A DNA stretch of 14,519 nucleotides, from contig CAMYNC010000168.1 of assembly GCA_947259685.1 (NCBI GenBank), forward strand, positions 5,003 through 19,521, given 5' to 3'. Within the stretch, counting starts at the first letter, position 1. Each line of letters opens with the position of its first letter. The DNA comes from an uncultured Desulfuromonadales bacterium. Its GTDB lineage: Bacteria; Desulfobacterota; Desulfuromonadia; Desulfuromonadales; Geopsychrobacteraceae. The position numbers and the translations under genes were made by a program. The notes under the pieces were generated by a model. It searched no databases and was not told the origin of the DNA. It was given only the letters and a program-made list of their open reading frames with translations. Shown here piece by piece: positions 1 to 7,130 of this stretch.

Positions 1-1072
1 TGCCGCCGCCTTGGCCGCCGTTCCCAAGGTTCCGGCTGACACCGAAGTTGCTGATCCCCGCGCTACTGCCGCCTTTCGCCTGCGATGCCACCAGTGAGCG
101 GGTCGCTTTGGCCTGGCCCGGAATCTTCTTCGCGGTTTTTTTCAGGCGAGCCTCTGTGCCGAGTTTGGCGACGGGAACCTCATCCATCAAATCAGAAAAA
201 CTGCTCTTGAAGGCCAGGACGCCAATGTTTTTGGCTTTTTTCTTCGCGACCTTGGTTCCACCGCCTGCGGGCTTGGCTTTGGGCTGCGGCTTTTTCTGGG
301 GCTGCTTAGCCTTGGCGGTTTTCTCCGGCTTTTTGGTTTTTTCCTGTTTGGCGGTTTTTTTCTCTTCAGGTTCGGCCTTCTGCTGTTCCTTGGGCTTTGC
401 TGGTACCGGCACCGGTGGTGGAATCGGCGACTCCTCTTTGAGCAGCATGGCCAGACGCTCCGGAATTTCGATCACGACGTCGGCACGATCCGGGATCGGC
501 ACGGTTACCAGGGGAATGACAATCCCCAGCAGTAGACCCCAGCACAGGGAAATCAACAGAGCCTTGCGGAAGCGCTTCTCGCTCTCAGCCTCTTTGGCCC
601 AGGGCATGAGCATCGCTCGGTAAGGCAGAGATGATATCTCCCGTTCGACAACGAACTCTTCCTGGCGCCGCTCTTCCTGAACGTGCGCTTGTTCTACTTC
701 ATAAAACAGTTCATCCAGAACACTCAAATGTTGATCAATTTTTTCCTGGAGAGATTCCCGTTGCTCCTTAAGGCCCTGGGTCTGTGCTTCGAAAGCGGTG
801 ATCCGTGTCCGCAGCCGTTCACTGTGCCCGGCAGTATCTGTTCCTGCCGGCAGTCCGTCCCAGAAGAGCTCACCGGCGTCCAGCTCTTGCAGTCTTTCCA
901 GGGCACCACAGGCATCCTGCAAAATATCGAAGTGCTGCTGGTCGATGGCAAAAGAATCCAGCTCATCCTCTACAACCCGCAGTTCGCCTTCCAGCGTCAC
1001 GACAGCTTGCTGTAGCTGCTCGATCTGCGCGTTCAGAGGCTCCAATTCCTGTGATAATAAAGAGGTATCCAC
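1..1072 (-). CDS. TonB-like AgmX/PglI-type energy-transducer protein (3' end off the window)
   Basis: I translated this by hand; it is open to the window edge (357 codons plus one base). It starts at a GTG 11 bases after the preceding ExbD stop, with only a weak CGGGAA upstream. Residues ~8-40 and ~80-150 are Glu/Gln/Leu-rich and look like coiled coil, separated by a short element containing ELFWDGLP (68-75). A YRAMLMPW motif (151-158) and a basic RFRK (167-170) precede one membrane span (~171-193), which suggests a cytoplasmic N-terminus. A Lys/Pro/Ala-rich arm (~215-285) follows, as in TonB, and the window ends in a Gly-rich stretch (GNGGQGGG). Known family pattern: AgmX/PglI proteins place a TonB-like C-terminal domain after such Gly-rich sequence, and that domain would lie beyond position 1. 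Position directly after ExbB-ExbD-ExbD supports a role in carrying motor output across the periplasm. The C-terminal domain assignment is inferred, not seen. Confidence 0.83.
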   Translation of the reverse strand, partial: MDTSLLSQELEPLNAQIEQLQQAVVTLEGELRVVEDELDSFAIDQQHFDILQDACGALERLQELDAGELFWDGLPAGTDTAGHSERLRTRITAFEAQTQGLKEQRESLQEKIDQHLSVLDELFYEVEQAHVQEERRQEEFVVEREISSLPYRAMLMPWAKEAESEKRFRKALLISLCWGLLLGIVIPLVTVPIPDRADVVIEIPERLAMLLKEESPIPPPVPVPAKPKEQQKAEPEEKKTAKQEKTKKPEKTAKAKQPQKKPQPKAKPAGGGTKVAKKKAKNIGVLAFKSSFSDLMDEVPVAKLGTEARLKKTAKKIPGQAKATRSLVASQAKGGSSAGISNFGVSRNLGNGGQGGG

Positions 1073-1083
1073 GGAATTCCCGT

Positions 1084-1578
1084 TCAGGTTTGCGAGGCTT
1101 TTTGGATAACCGCGAGAGAGATCCGCCCGTATCCAGAGGCCGTGCAGGTTGACATTATTTTTTTCAGCGCCCGAAACGGGATCGATTTATCCGCAAGAAT
1201 TGTGATTTCCTTGCTTTGCACGATCCCCTTGGTGCTGATGCCGATGATATTACGTTCGAGCAGGCTCAACTGCTCGGTAATCGCCGGGACCGAAGCGTTT
1301 TTGGATGCCAGCAGCTCGGCCGTGTCGACCACCGCTTCGCCCTGCACCAGTACCGCATCGGGGCCGACCATGATCACCACCGTTTCCCTCGGCTTGGTTT
1401 CGACCACCGAATCGGGAAGTTTAATCTGCTTGGGGGTGGTCAGAACCTCACTCGAGGAGGAATTGGCCAGCAGAAAAAACACCAGGATGGTGAAAACATC
1501 CATCAGCGATGTCAGATTCAATCCGGTCACTTTTTTTCTGCTGCGTTCCATGCGTCTGATGCGTCTGCTATGCCTCAT
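1084..1578 (-). CDS. ExbD/TolR-family stator protein with the canonical membrane Asp
   Basis: This 164-residue protein has a basic cytoplasmic N-terminus (RHSRRIRRMERSRKK), one membrane span (~20-42) and a periplasmic C-terminal domain, the ExbD/TolR plan. The span begins LTSLMDVFTILVFFLL. Asp27 occupies the place of the proton-carrying Asp25 of E. coli ExbD, so this is the copy expected to be protonated. Its ATG overlaps the TGA of the preceding ExbD gene by four bases (ATGA), so the two are probably translationally coupled and made in similar amounts. The periplasmic part contains KEITILADKSIPFRALKKIM, typical of the ExbD/TolR fold, where a central strand precedes a helix. With ExbB and the other ExbD it should form an inner-membrane motor. 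The family call is firm; the partner served by the motor is inferred from the operon. Confidence 0.94.
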   Translation of the reverse strand: MRHSRRIRRMERSRKKVTGLNLTSLMDVFTILVFFLLANSSSSEVLTTPKQIKLPDSVVETKPRETVVIMVGPDAVLVQGEAVVDTAELLASKNASVPAITEQLSLLERNIIGISTKGIVQSKEITILADKSIPFRALKKIMSTCTASGYGRISLAVIQKASQT

Positions 1579-2072
1579 GGCGCGTCTCCGATCGATATCT
1601 GGGGAAAGAGTTCCAGCTTCTGAACCTCTTCACCCTGCTCAGCGGGCAGTTCGGTTCCTCGGACCCTGTCCATAACCTGAATCAGTGTGTCGTACTCGAT
1701 ATCCGGTTCCATCAATACGGTCGCATCAGTCTTCTGCGGATAATCTTTTTTCAGCCGCATGAGCATTTCGGAGAGCTGGTCAAAATCATACTGACCCTCT
1801 TCCTTGGGCATCGCAGCGACCACATTGACTCCGTTGGCAAGCTCCAGTCCGGCCTTGCGCACGACCACCTCGATGGTGAAATTCGGCTTGACCATTGCGG
1901 AGCCACCAGCCGCGGTCGGTACGCTCAACTCCAGGATGGTGACCCGCGAGAACACGGCACTGATCAGCAGAAAAGGCACCAGGATCACCATCAGGTTCAG
2001 AAAGGTGGTGATATCCAGTTCCGGGGCTTCCCGCATGCCCCTACGTCTTCGGGAATGGTGTCGACTGGCCAT
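1575..2072 (-). CDS. ExbD/TolR-family stator protein with Asn in place of the membrane Asp
   Basis: This is a second ExbD-like protein (165 residues from the ATG) with a very basic N-terminus (RHHSRRRRG), a single span (~20-41) and a periplasmic domain. The start of the span reads LDITTFLNLMVILVPFLL. Aligned with E. coli ExbD (INVTPFIDVM), the proton-carrying Asp is Asn26 here. Asp20 is present but sits at the membrane edge. I chose the ATG at 2072, three bases after the ExbB stop; a TTG six bases earlier would overlap that stop and add two residues. The periplasmic part has TDATVLMEPDIEYDTLIQVM, the usual ExbD/TolR strand-helix unit. Its TGA overlaps the next ATG. Paired ExbD genes of unlike type are known next to TolQ-like genes in myxobacterial motility systems (AglR/AglS). 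The second subunit's role is inferred. Confidence 0.92.
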   Translation of the reverse strand: MASRHHSRRRRGMREAPELDITTFLNLMVILVPFLLISAVFSRVTILELSVPTAAGGSAMVKPNFTIEVVVRKAGLELANGVNVVAAMPKEEGQYDFDQLSEMLMRLKKDYPQKTDATVLMEPDIEYDTLIQVMDRVRGTELPAEQGEEVQKLELFPQISIGDAP

Positions 2073-2074
2073 AA

Positions 2075-2728
2075 TCAACTCATCGGCTGCTGGCGTTTAC
2101 TGAAGTTGGATATGCTGTTCAGCGCCTTGACCGAAGCCATCTCCAGGCTGTCCACAATCTGGCCAGTGGTCGAAGTCAACTTGGCATGCAGCAGCAAAAG
2201 CGGTATAGCGGCCATCAAACCGAATGCCGTGGTGTTCATGGCCACCGAAATACTGGCCGAAAGCAGATCTGCCTTCTCGGCAGGATTGGCATTGGCAACC
2301 GCGGTAAAGGCTTCGATCAGGCCCATAATAGTGCCGAGCAGCCCCAGCAGGGTGGCGATATTCGAAAGCAGACCGACGTAGGGAGTCCGTTTTTCCAACT
2401 GCGGAATGATCTCCATCATGCCCTCTTCCATGGCAATCTCGATATCTTCCCGCCGCCTGACCGCGCCCTGCCGCGCCAGGCCCAACGACAGCATCTGCGA
2501 GATGGTCGACTTGTCCTTGTCGACAATTTCCCGCGCTTGATCAAACTCACCTTCCACCAGCACCGGTTGCAGTTTGATCCACATTTTACGATTCTGGTTA
2601 CGGGTCCGGCTCAACTGGATCCAGCGCTCGACAGCGATGGCCATCCCGACTGCAAAAACCAGCAGTATCGGGTACATGAATAGTCCGCCCTTCTGAAAAA
2701 AGCCCACGATTGCATAGATGCTTTCCAT
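2075..2728 (-). CDS. ExbB/TolQ/MotA-family proton-channel stator protein
   Basis: A 217-residue protein with the three-span ExbB/TolQ plan: span 1 at ~14-34 (followed by the conserved ERW), a cytoplasmic loop of ~80 residues, span 2 at ~117-141 (LLGLLGTIMGLIEAF) and span 3 at ~160-182 (MNTTAFGLMAAIPLLLL). The GT in span 2 (Thr133) and the TT in span 3 (Thr166/167) correspond to the pore-lining threonines of ExbB/TolQ. ExbB normally forms a pentamer around two ExbD helices and uses the proton gradient to drive movement. The ATG overlaps the TAA of the preceding gene by one base (TAATG) and has a purine-rich site (AAAGGGAAAGA) just upstream. Two ExbD genes and a TonB/AgmX-like gene follow. The family call is secure. 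It is not necessarily the ExbB of iron uptake, because the neighbours are structural envelope proteins. Confidence 0.96.
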   Translation of the reverse strand: MESIYAIVGFFQKGGLFMYPILLVFAVGMAIAVERWIQLSRTRNQNRKMWIKLQPVLVEGEFDQAREIVDKDKSTISQMLSLGLARQGAVRRREDIEIAMEEGMMEIIPQLEKRTPYVGLLSNIATLLGLLGTIMGLIEAFTAVANANPAEKADLLSASISVAMNTTAFGLMAAIPLLLLHAKLTSTTGQIVDSLEMASVKALNSISNFSKRQQPMS

Positions 2729-3045
2729 TATCTTTCCCTTTCCATTTGGTGTGCTGTGCTGACTTCATAGAAGCCCAGCTGTCTGGTGAAAACGTCCCGA
2801 TCCACAGGAACGGCGTCCTTGTTCAACATCATGTTCAGACTGGTCTCCACCCCGATCTCGGAGCTTTTCCAGGGAACGATATAGAGCGATTTCGGCGCTT
2901 CGTCGTTACCGACGATAGACATTCCCGAAAGCTCCTTGGCTTGGTTCGCACTCTGCTTCGCACCTTCCCGCATCGGTTCAGCAGCTGCAGCCATAACCGC
3001 AGCCAGCAGGACCGTGGAAAAACAGAGAACTAATATTCGCTTCAT
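2728..3045 (-). CDS. Small exported protein of unknown function
   Basis: A 105-residue protein with a clear signal peptide (MKRILVLCFSTVLLAAVMAAAA, cleavage probably after one of the Ala residues near 20-22), giving a periplasmic product of about 80 residues. The mature part has the segment KSLYIVPWKSSEIGVETSL, which looks like a conserved strand-rich core, and a C-terminus rich in charged residues (QMERER). No domain is recognised. Two ATGs lie six bases apart. The AGGAGG abuts the first (3051) but lies six bases before the second (3045), so the second is the better start. The stop overlaps the ExbB ATG by one base, which ties its expression to the motor. A structural or adaptor role between motor and TPR lipoproteins is a guess from position only. 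Confidence 0.85.
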   Translation of the reverse strand: MKRILVLCFSTVLLAAVMAAAAEPMREGAKQSANQAKELSGMSIVGNDEAPKSLYIVPWKSSEIGVETSLNMMLNKDAVPVDRDVFTRQLGFYEVSTAHQMERER

Positions 3046-3051
3046 CCTCAT

Positions 3052-3057
3052 CCTCCT
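3052..3057 (-). promoter_or_regulatory. Shine-Dalgarno AGGAGG that decides the start of the small exported protein
   Basis: A perfect AGGAGG on the minus strand runs straight into an ATG (zero spacing), with a second in-frame ATG six bases further on. Normal spacing of 5-9 bases favours the second ATG at 3045. Confidence 0.7.
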
Positions 3058-3086
3058 TCCAGAGGGACTTCAACCCGTAAAATCAG

Positions 3087-3773
3087 CTATTCTCCCTGCC
3101 GCAACCGCAGCTCGGAGATCCACAGCTTGACCTGCTGATCCGCCGGATCGGCCTCGCTGTACTGCTCGTATTGGGCGAGGGCGCATTCTTGGTCATGCAA
3201 ATAAAGATCACAAAGGACCCCGAGGTTTTTTCGCGCCGGCAGATACTCCGGAAAGCTCATCAGCGCCTGCTCGTAGAGGGCTCTGGCTTCAGCGAAACGT
3301 CCGGCTTTGCGCAGCAGCAAGCCGTATTCGTTGCTTGCCACCGGGTGTCCGGGAAACAGCTCCAGAGCGGTTTTCAGATATTCTTCGGCCTCTTGCGGAA
3401 TCCCGATCTTCCGATAGGCGATGGCCAGATTGATGTAGGGCGCGGTCACCTCCGGTGAACCGTAGACCACCCCTTCAAGCAGTTCGATCGCCTGCTCGAA
3501 GTCACCGTTATTCAAACAAACCACCGCCTGCTCAAAGTCGCGGCGCAGGTTGTTATCCAGGTTGGTTTTTTCCGTCAGAAGGAAACCTTTCCGGCCGTCC
3601 TCAAAGCGGGTCACTGTCGGTCCATCCGGAAGTTGCGGGGTCTGGACACGCGGCTCCGGCCCAACCTTGCCGCCGACCGCACAGCCGGTCAGCAACAGCA
3701 GTAAACTCACCAGAGGTATAAACCCAGCGTAGGAGGACTTTTTTGCTCGGCACATCGGTTGTCTATTCAGCAT
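3087..3773 (-). CDS. TPR outer-membrane lipoprotein (short)
   Basis: From the ATG at 3773 this is 228 residues. It begins with a lipoprotein signal peptide: basic KK, a hydrophobic run, and the lipobox LLTGC with Cys31 as the lipidated residue. The residue after Cys is Ala, so sorting to the outer membrane is expected. The mature protein contains about three to four TPR-type helix pairs, for example NNGDFEQAIELLEGVV, APYINLAIAYRKIGIPQEAEEYLKTAL and SNEYGLLLRKAGRFAEARALYEQAL, which are protein-binding scaffolds. Start choice: the frame is open back to 3848, but only the ATG at 3773 has a plausible ribosome site (GGTG six bases upstream). An ATG at 3755 would also keep the signal peptide but lacks a site. 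The gene overlaps its upstream neighbour by 11 bases. It resembles GltE-like TPR lipoproteins in role, by analogy only. Confidence 0.9.
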   Translation of the reverse strand: MLNRQPMCRAKKSSYAGFIPLVSLLLLLTGCAVGGKVGPEPRVQTPQLPDGPTVTRFEDGRKGFLLTEKTNLDNNLRRDFEQAVVCLNNGDFEQAIELLEGVVYGSPEVTAPYINLAIAYRKIGIPQEAEEYLKTALELFPGHPVASNEYGLLLRKAGRFAEARALYEQALMSFPEYLPARKNLGVLCDLYLHDQECALAQYEQYSEADPADQQVKLWISELRLRQGE

Positions 3774-6700
3774 CTTTTTCACCAGAATTTTTGCCATTCG
3801 CACCTTTCTGTTCCTCCGCAGCATTCTGTGAGACCTCCTCTTCGCCATCTTCAGGCGGAACCTGAGGGGCCGGAAGATCAGTTGCTAGCGAGAGTTCGGG
3901 ATTATTCTCCGGAATCGACTCCTCAACAACTAAGGATTCGGACGCCTCGGCCGGTGGCTGCTTTTCAGGCGTTGCAGACTTATCCTCCTGCGTCGATTCT
4001 GCATCAGGCGGCGGCTCCCCGGTCGCAGTTGCCGGTGCCTGCACGGCAATTTCGAAGCTGTAGGTCGCGAGCGAAGCGAGAACGACACTCTCTTCTTCAG
4101 GCTTTGCGTAGCGTGCCGGCAGGAACCCGGCCAGCCGCTCCAGACTTTTATCGATCCACTGGTTGTAGACACCCAGTGAGATCAGCTCGAGATTGCTTTG
4201 ATGCACCTCAATTGCTCGCTCTTCAAAGGGATAGGCCTGTTCCTCGATCGCGAGTTCATACTCTTCCAGCTCCAAGGGGCTCAATCCGTCGGGACGTTCA
4301 GACTCAATCAGTGCCTTGCTGAAATGCGCATAGATCTCAGCCAGGTAGAAGGTCGCAGCAGCGGTCACTTCCCCGACCTCGTAATCGAGGAGCCGGTTGA
4401 ACTCCTTGGTCACCGCTTTCATGCGTTTCTGTTTTCTGCGCAGATTGGTTTTAAAGGGCTTGACCAACTCGATCGTCAGGAACTTCTCATAATTCCTTTC
4501 GGCCAGGACCAGGGCTGCTTTGGCGGCCAGCAGACGGGTCCGGTCGGTTCGCTCTGCACCAGCGGCGGCATCGATGGCGACCATCCGCCTGAGCTCGTCC
4601 AGGTACATTTTTCGCTGCTGCTGTTTTTTTAGAATTGCGGCAATTTTGTTGCGGGTTTCCAGATTGACTTCGACCGGCTTAGAGAAATAGTCCACATAGC
4701 GCTGATAGACCTCCAGCGTCCGGGCAGGGCCGCTGGCCTGCTCATGTAACTCCGCCGCAGTCAACAGGGCTTCACGCCGCACCTGGTCGTCATCCGACTC
4801 TCTTTCGATCTGTTCGAATTCTTCGGCGGCCAGGGTCAGCTTGCCGTCCTCTCGATAGACGTAAGCGATCTTCTTGGTCACCTCAGGCTGCAATTCGTGC
4901 TCAGGGAAGTTGCTGCGGAACCCTGTCAACACCTCGGCCGCCCGGCTCCAGTTCTGCAGCTGGATCAATGCAGCAGCAGCGTCATATTCAGCGGTCGGCC
5001 TGATTCCGGAGGTCGGTGCCATAGCTCCGATGCGCAGGAAATGTTCGGCAGCCGTGGCGAAATCCTCGAGGGTTCTGGCCTGTTCTCCCTGCTTGTAGAT
5101 CGCCGCCGCGAGGTTATCGAACCGGTCGGCCCGCGACCCGTCATCCTCGGGAAGCAGATTCAGCACCTCCAGATAGGCGGTTTCGGCCTCGGGGTAGGAG
5201 TCAAGTTCATAGGACGCATGGGCAACCACCAACCAGGCGGAGCGTTTGACATTCACCTCAGCAGCAGGAAAAGCTTCGATCAGCTTATGCGCCGCAGCCA
5301 GCGCCTGCTCATGTTCGGCCATGGCATAAAGATCATCCGCCGCCGCGCCAAGCACCACTGCCGCTTTCTCATGCTCGGGGAAGGTCTCGGCAAAGCTCAG
5401 CGAACTGCGGACCACCTCCTGTTTGACCGGAAGCTGGTCATTCTCAGGGGTCCGCTCAAGCTGCTGCCGATAGGCGTAGACCGCTGCGTACCCGGCCTGG
5501 GAAGATTGCTCATGCGGTTCGTAGGTGTAGGCGGTCTTTTCGTATTCCACCGCCGCCTCGGTAAAGGAACGGTTTTCCAGCAGCAGGTCAGCCAACTGGT
5601 AATTGATGGCCGGGGTCTCTGCCTGCTTCGGGAAGGAGGTGAGGAAATCCCGGTACCAGTGCAGTGCCTCGGTAAAATTGAGCGATTTTTCTTCGGCCCG
5701 TTTCGGATTCTGATAGAGCGCGTGATAATGATTCGCCAGATCGGTCAGGTTGGTTTTCAAAAAAGCAATCACCTCCGGACGATCGCCGGGTTCAAAATAC
5801 TGCCAGTAATCAGCCGTCAGGCGATAATTGGTGGCAAAGGATTTTTTTGCTTCGATAACCAGACTGGGGAAACCACCGGAGGTATTGACCTCGACGATGC
5901 GCATGTGAAACAGCGGTGATTTTTTGTGGAATGGGTTCCGACTCACATAGGCGCTGTAGGTGGCAACGGCATCGCTATAGCGGCGCTTGGTGAAATAGTA
6001 TTCAGCGAGATTGCTGTAGACACTGTCCTGGTAATCGCGCTGGCCGTAACGGGAGAAGTAATCGACCACCGATTCGGCACCACCGAGATAGGAGAAGCCC
6101 AGGCTGATGACGCGGAAGGTGTCTTCAATGCGCTTGCGTTCCGGCTCATCTTCGCTCTGCTCAAAGTCGTACCCGAGCGACAGTTTGTAATCGAGCAGGG
6201 CAATGAATTTATGCTGCGCCTCTTCATAAAGCTCCTGCTTATAGAAGGTCCAGCCCAGTTTGTAGAGAGCCAGCGGGTAATAAGAGGAGCCGACGCCGAT
6301 ATCCACAATGCTGGTATAGGCGTCCTCGGCCTGCAGGTATTTCCGGTGGGTGAAGAAGTATTCGGCGCGCCGGAACTGGACTTCGTCGATATAACGGGAC
6401 TGCGGGAATTCGCCGACCAGCCGTTCCATGACCTGCATCGCTGGCTCGATCCGGCCGAGTTCCTCGTAGGCACGGGACATCTGGTACAGCACCTGATCAT
6501 TGCGCTGGTAAAGCGGGTACTTGTGGAGCAATTTTTGATAAAGCGCGATCGCCTCGAGCGGCCCCGCTTTTTCCAGATCATCGATCGCCAGCTCCCCTTG
6601 GAAATCGGTTGCGGGTGATGCGGGCAGGGGCTGATTGAGAGTCGCCCGCCGTTCAAAATCGCTGGCCGACTCAACTTCGGCCGGGAGATTCACCGGCGGC

Positions 6701-7035
6701 TCCGCCATTGCCACATCCGGCCGCGGCGCGGGGTCCGGTGGGGTCAATTTCGGCGGGTCAGTCGTTTGCGCTTTGCCGTCGGTGAGGTAACCGTATTCCT
6801 GCTCGACCTTCAGGTCAGCCAAACGACGAATCGCCTCGGGTGCCATGGCCGAGTCCTGGGTCTGCTCCAGAAAGCGCTGATAACCGAGCATTGCCTGTTC
6901 GAGTCCGCCGGTGATCTCTGGTTCGCTGATTTCGATCTGCTGATTGCGCAACTGGCCAATGGTTCCCCGATTATCAGCCGAGCAGGCGGCTAGCAGCAGC
7001 GGCAGCGCGAAGAGGCAGAGTTGCCACCGGTTCAT
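3763..7035 (-). CDS. Large multi-TPR lipoprotein
   Basis: A 1090-residue protein with a lipoprotein signal (MNRWQLCLFALPLLLAAC, Cys18, then Ser, so outer-membrane sorting is expected). A Pro-rich stretch (~88-118) leads into a long array of TPR-like helical hairpins from ~150 to ~800, for example PLEAIALYQKLLHKYP, EVQFRRAEYFFTHRKYLQAE and PAINYQLADLLLENRSFTEA. These are typical of extended periplasmic scaffolds. Near the end is the compact motif YNQWIDKSLERLAG...PARYAKPEE (~957-981), which looks conserved and functional. The last ~92 residues (~999-1090) are a disordered, acidic Pro/Glu/Ser-rich tail. Start is supported by a perfect AGGAGG seven bases upstream. The preceding gene probably once ended on this ATG (ATGA overlap). 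It resembles the large TPR proteins of Myxococcus Glt-like clusters; orthology is not shown. Confidence 0.92.
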   Translation of the reverse strand: MNRWQLCLFALPLLLAACSADNRGTIGQLRNQQIEISEPEITGGLEQAMLGYQRFLEQTQDSAMAPEAIRRLADLKVEQEYGYLTDGKAQTTDPPKLTPPDPAPRPDVAMAEPPVNLPAEVESASDFERRATLNQPLPASPATDFQGELAIDDLEKAGPLEAIALYQKLLHKYPLYQRNDQVLYQMSRAYEELGRIEPAMQVMERLVGEFPQSRYIDEVQFRRAEYFFTHRKYLQAEDAYTSIVDIGVGSSYYPLALYKLGWTFYKQELYEEAQHKFIALLDYKLSLGYDFEQSEDEPERKRIEDTFRVISLGFSYLGGAESVVDYFSRYGQRDYQDSVYSNLAEYYFTKRRYSDAVATYSAYVSRNPFHKKSPLFHMRIVEVNTSGGFPSLVIEAKKSFATNYRLTADYWQYFEPGDRPEVIAFLKTNLTDLANHYHALYQNPKRAEEKSLNFTEALHWYRDFLTSFPKQAETPAINYQLADLLLENRSFTEAAVEYEKTAYTYEPHEQSSQAGYAAVYAYRQQLERTPENDQLPVKQEVVRSSLSFAETFPEHEKAAVVLGAAADDLYAMAEHEQALAAAHKLIEAFPAAEVNVKRSAWLVVAHASYELDSYPEAETAYLEVLNLLPEDDGSRADRFDNLAAAIYKQGEQARTLEDFATAAEHFLRIGAMAPTSGIRPTAEYDAAAALIQLQNWSRAAEVLTGFRSNFPEHELQPEVTKKIAYVYREDGKLTLAAEEFEQIERESDDDQVRREALLTAAELHEQASGPARTLEVYQRYVDYFSKPVEVNLETRNKIAAILKKQQQRKMYLDELRRMVAIDAAAGAERTDRTRLLAAKAALVLAERNYEKFLTIELVKPFKTNLRRKQKRMKAVTKEFNRLLDYEVGEVTAAATFYLAEIYAHFSKALIESERPDGLSPLELEEYELAIEEQAYPFEERAIEVHQSNLELISLGVYNQWIDKSLERLAGFLPARYAKPEEESVVLASLATYSFEIAVQAPATATGEPPPDAESTQEDKSATPEKQPPAEASESLVVEESIPENNPELSLATDLPAPQVPPEDGEEEVSQNAAEEQKGANGKNSGEKDAE

Positions 7036-7130
7036 GGCTCCACCTCCTGCTGTCCCTGATCCCGTGCGGCACGATCAAAGCTGTCCGCCATGGCGAAACG
7101 CGCCTTGACCTGGTTTTCCCAGGGCTGCTG
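7032..7130 (-). other. Displaced C-terminal coding end of the exported TPR gene
   Basis: Skipping the single T at 7131 after the ATC codon at 7134-7132 opens a frame encoding 32 residues: QQPWENQVKARFAMADSF followed by DRAARDQGQQEVEP. Its TGA at 7034-7032 overlaps the next ATG as ATGA, the same coupling used elsewhere in this operon. Third codon positions are GC-rich, as in the neighbouring genes. A helix ending in a pattern like ARFALAxxYDRA is, from memory, common at the C-terminus of such periplasmic TPR proteins. The bases before the shift (CGCATCTCAGCAG) show no obvious slippery site, so a one-base insertion or a sequence error is more likely than programmed frameshifting. Confidence 0.7.
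7043..7048 (-). promoter_or_regulatory. Strong ribosome binding site of the large TPR lipoprotein
   Basis: AGGAGG on the minus strand lies seven bases before the ATG at 7035. It sits inside the displaced 3' coding end proposed for the preceding TPR gene, as is normal for overlapping operon genes. Confidence 0.75.

Noticed and set aside
48..623. Plus-strand open frame with hydrophobic Phe/Leu-rich product
   Set aside because: It is the reverse image of the Lys/Pro-rich arm of the TonB-like gene; Lys codons read backwards give Phe/Leu.
2073..2078. TTG start for the first ExbD gene
   Set aside because: The ATG six bases later keeps the whole protein family region and is the more usual start codon. 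The difference is only two residues.
3774..3848. N-terminal extension of the short TPR lipoprotein back to 3848
   Set aside because: It would put 25 basic residues before a lipoprotein signal and overlap the neighbour by 86 bases. The ATG at 3773 gives a normal signal peptide and has a ribosome site.
4897..5919. Long plus-strand open frame (340 codons) opposite the large TPR lipoprotein
   Set aside because: It is antisense to a convincing TPR gene with signal peptide and ribosome site. Its translation has no recognisable domain, and the frame is explained by high GC on the other strand.
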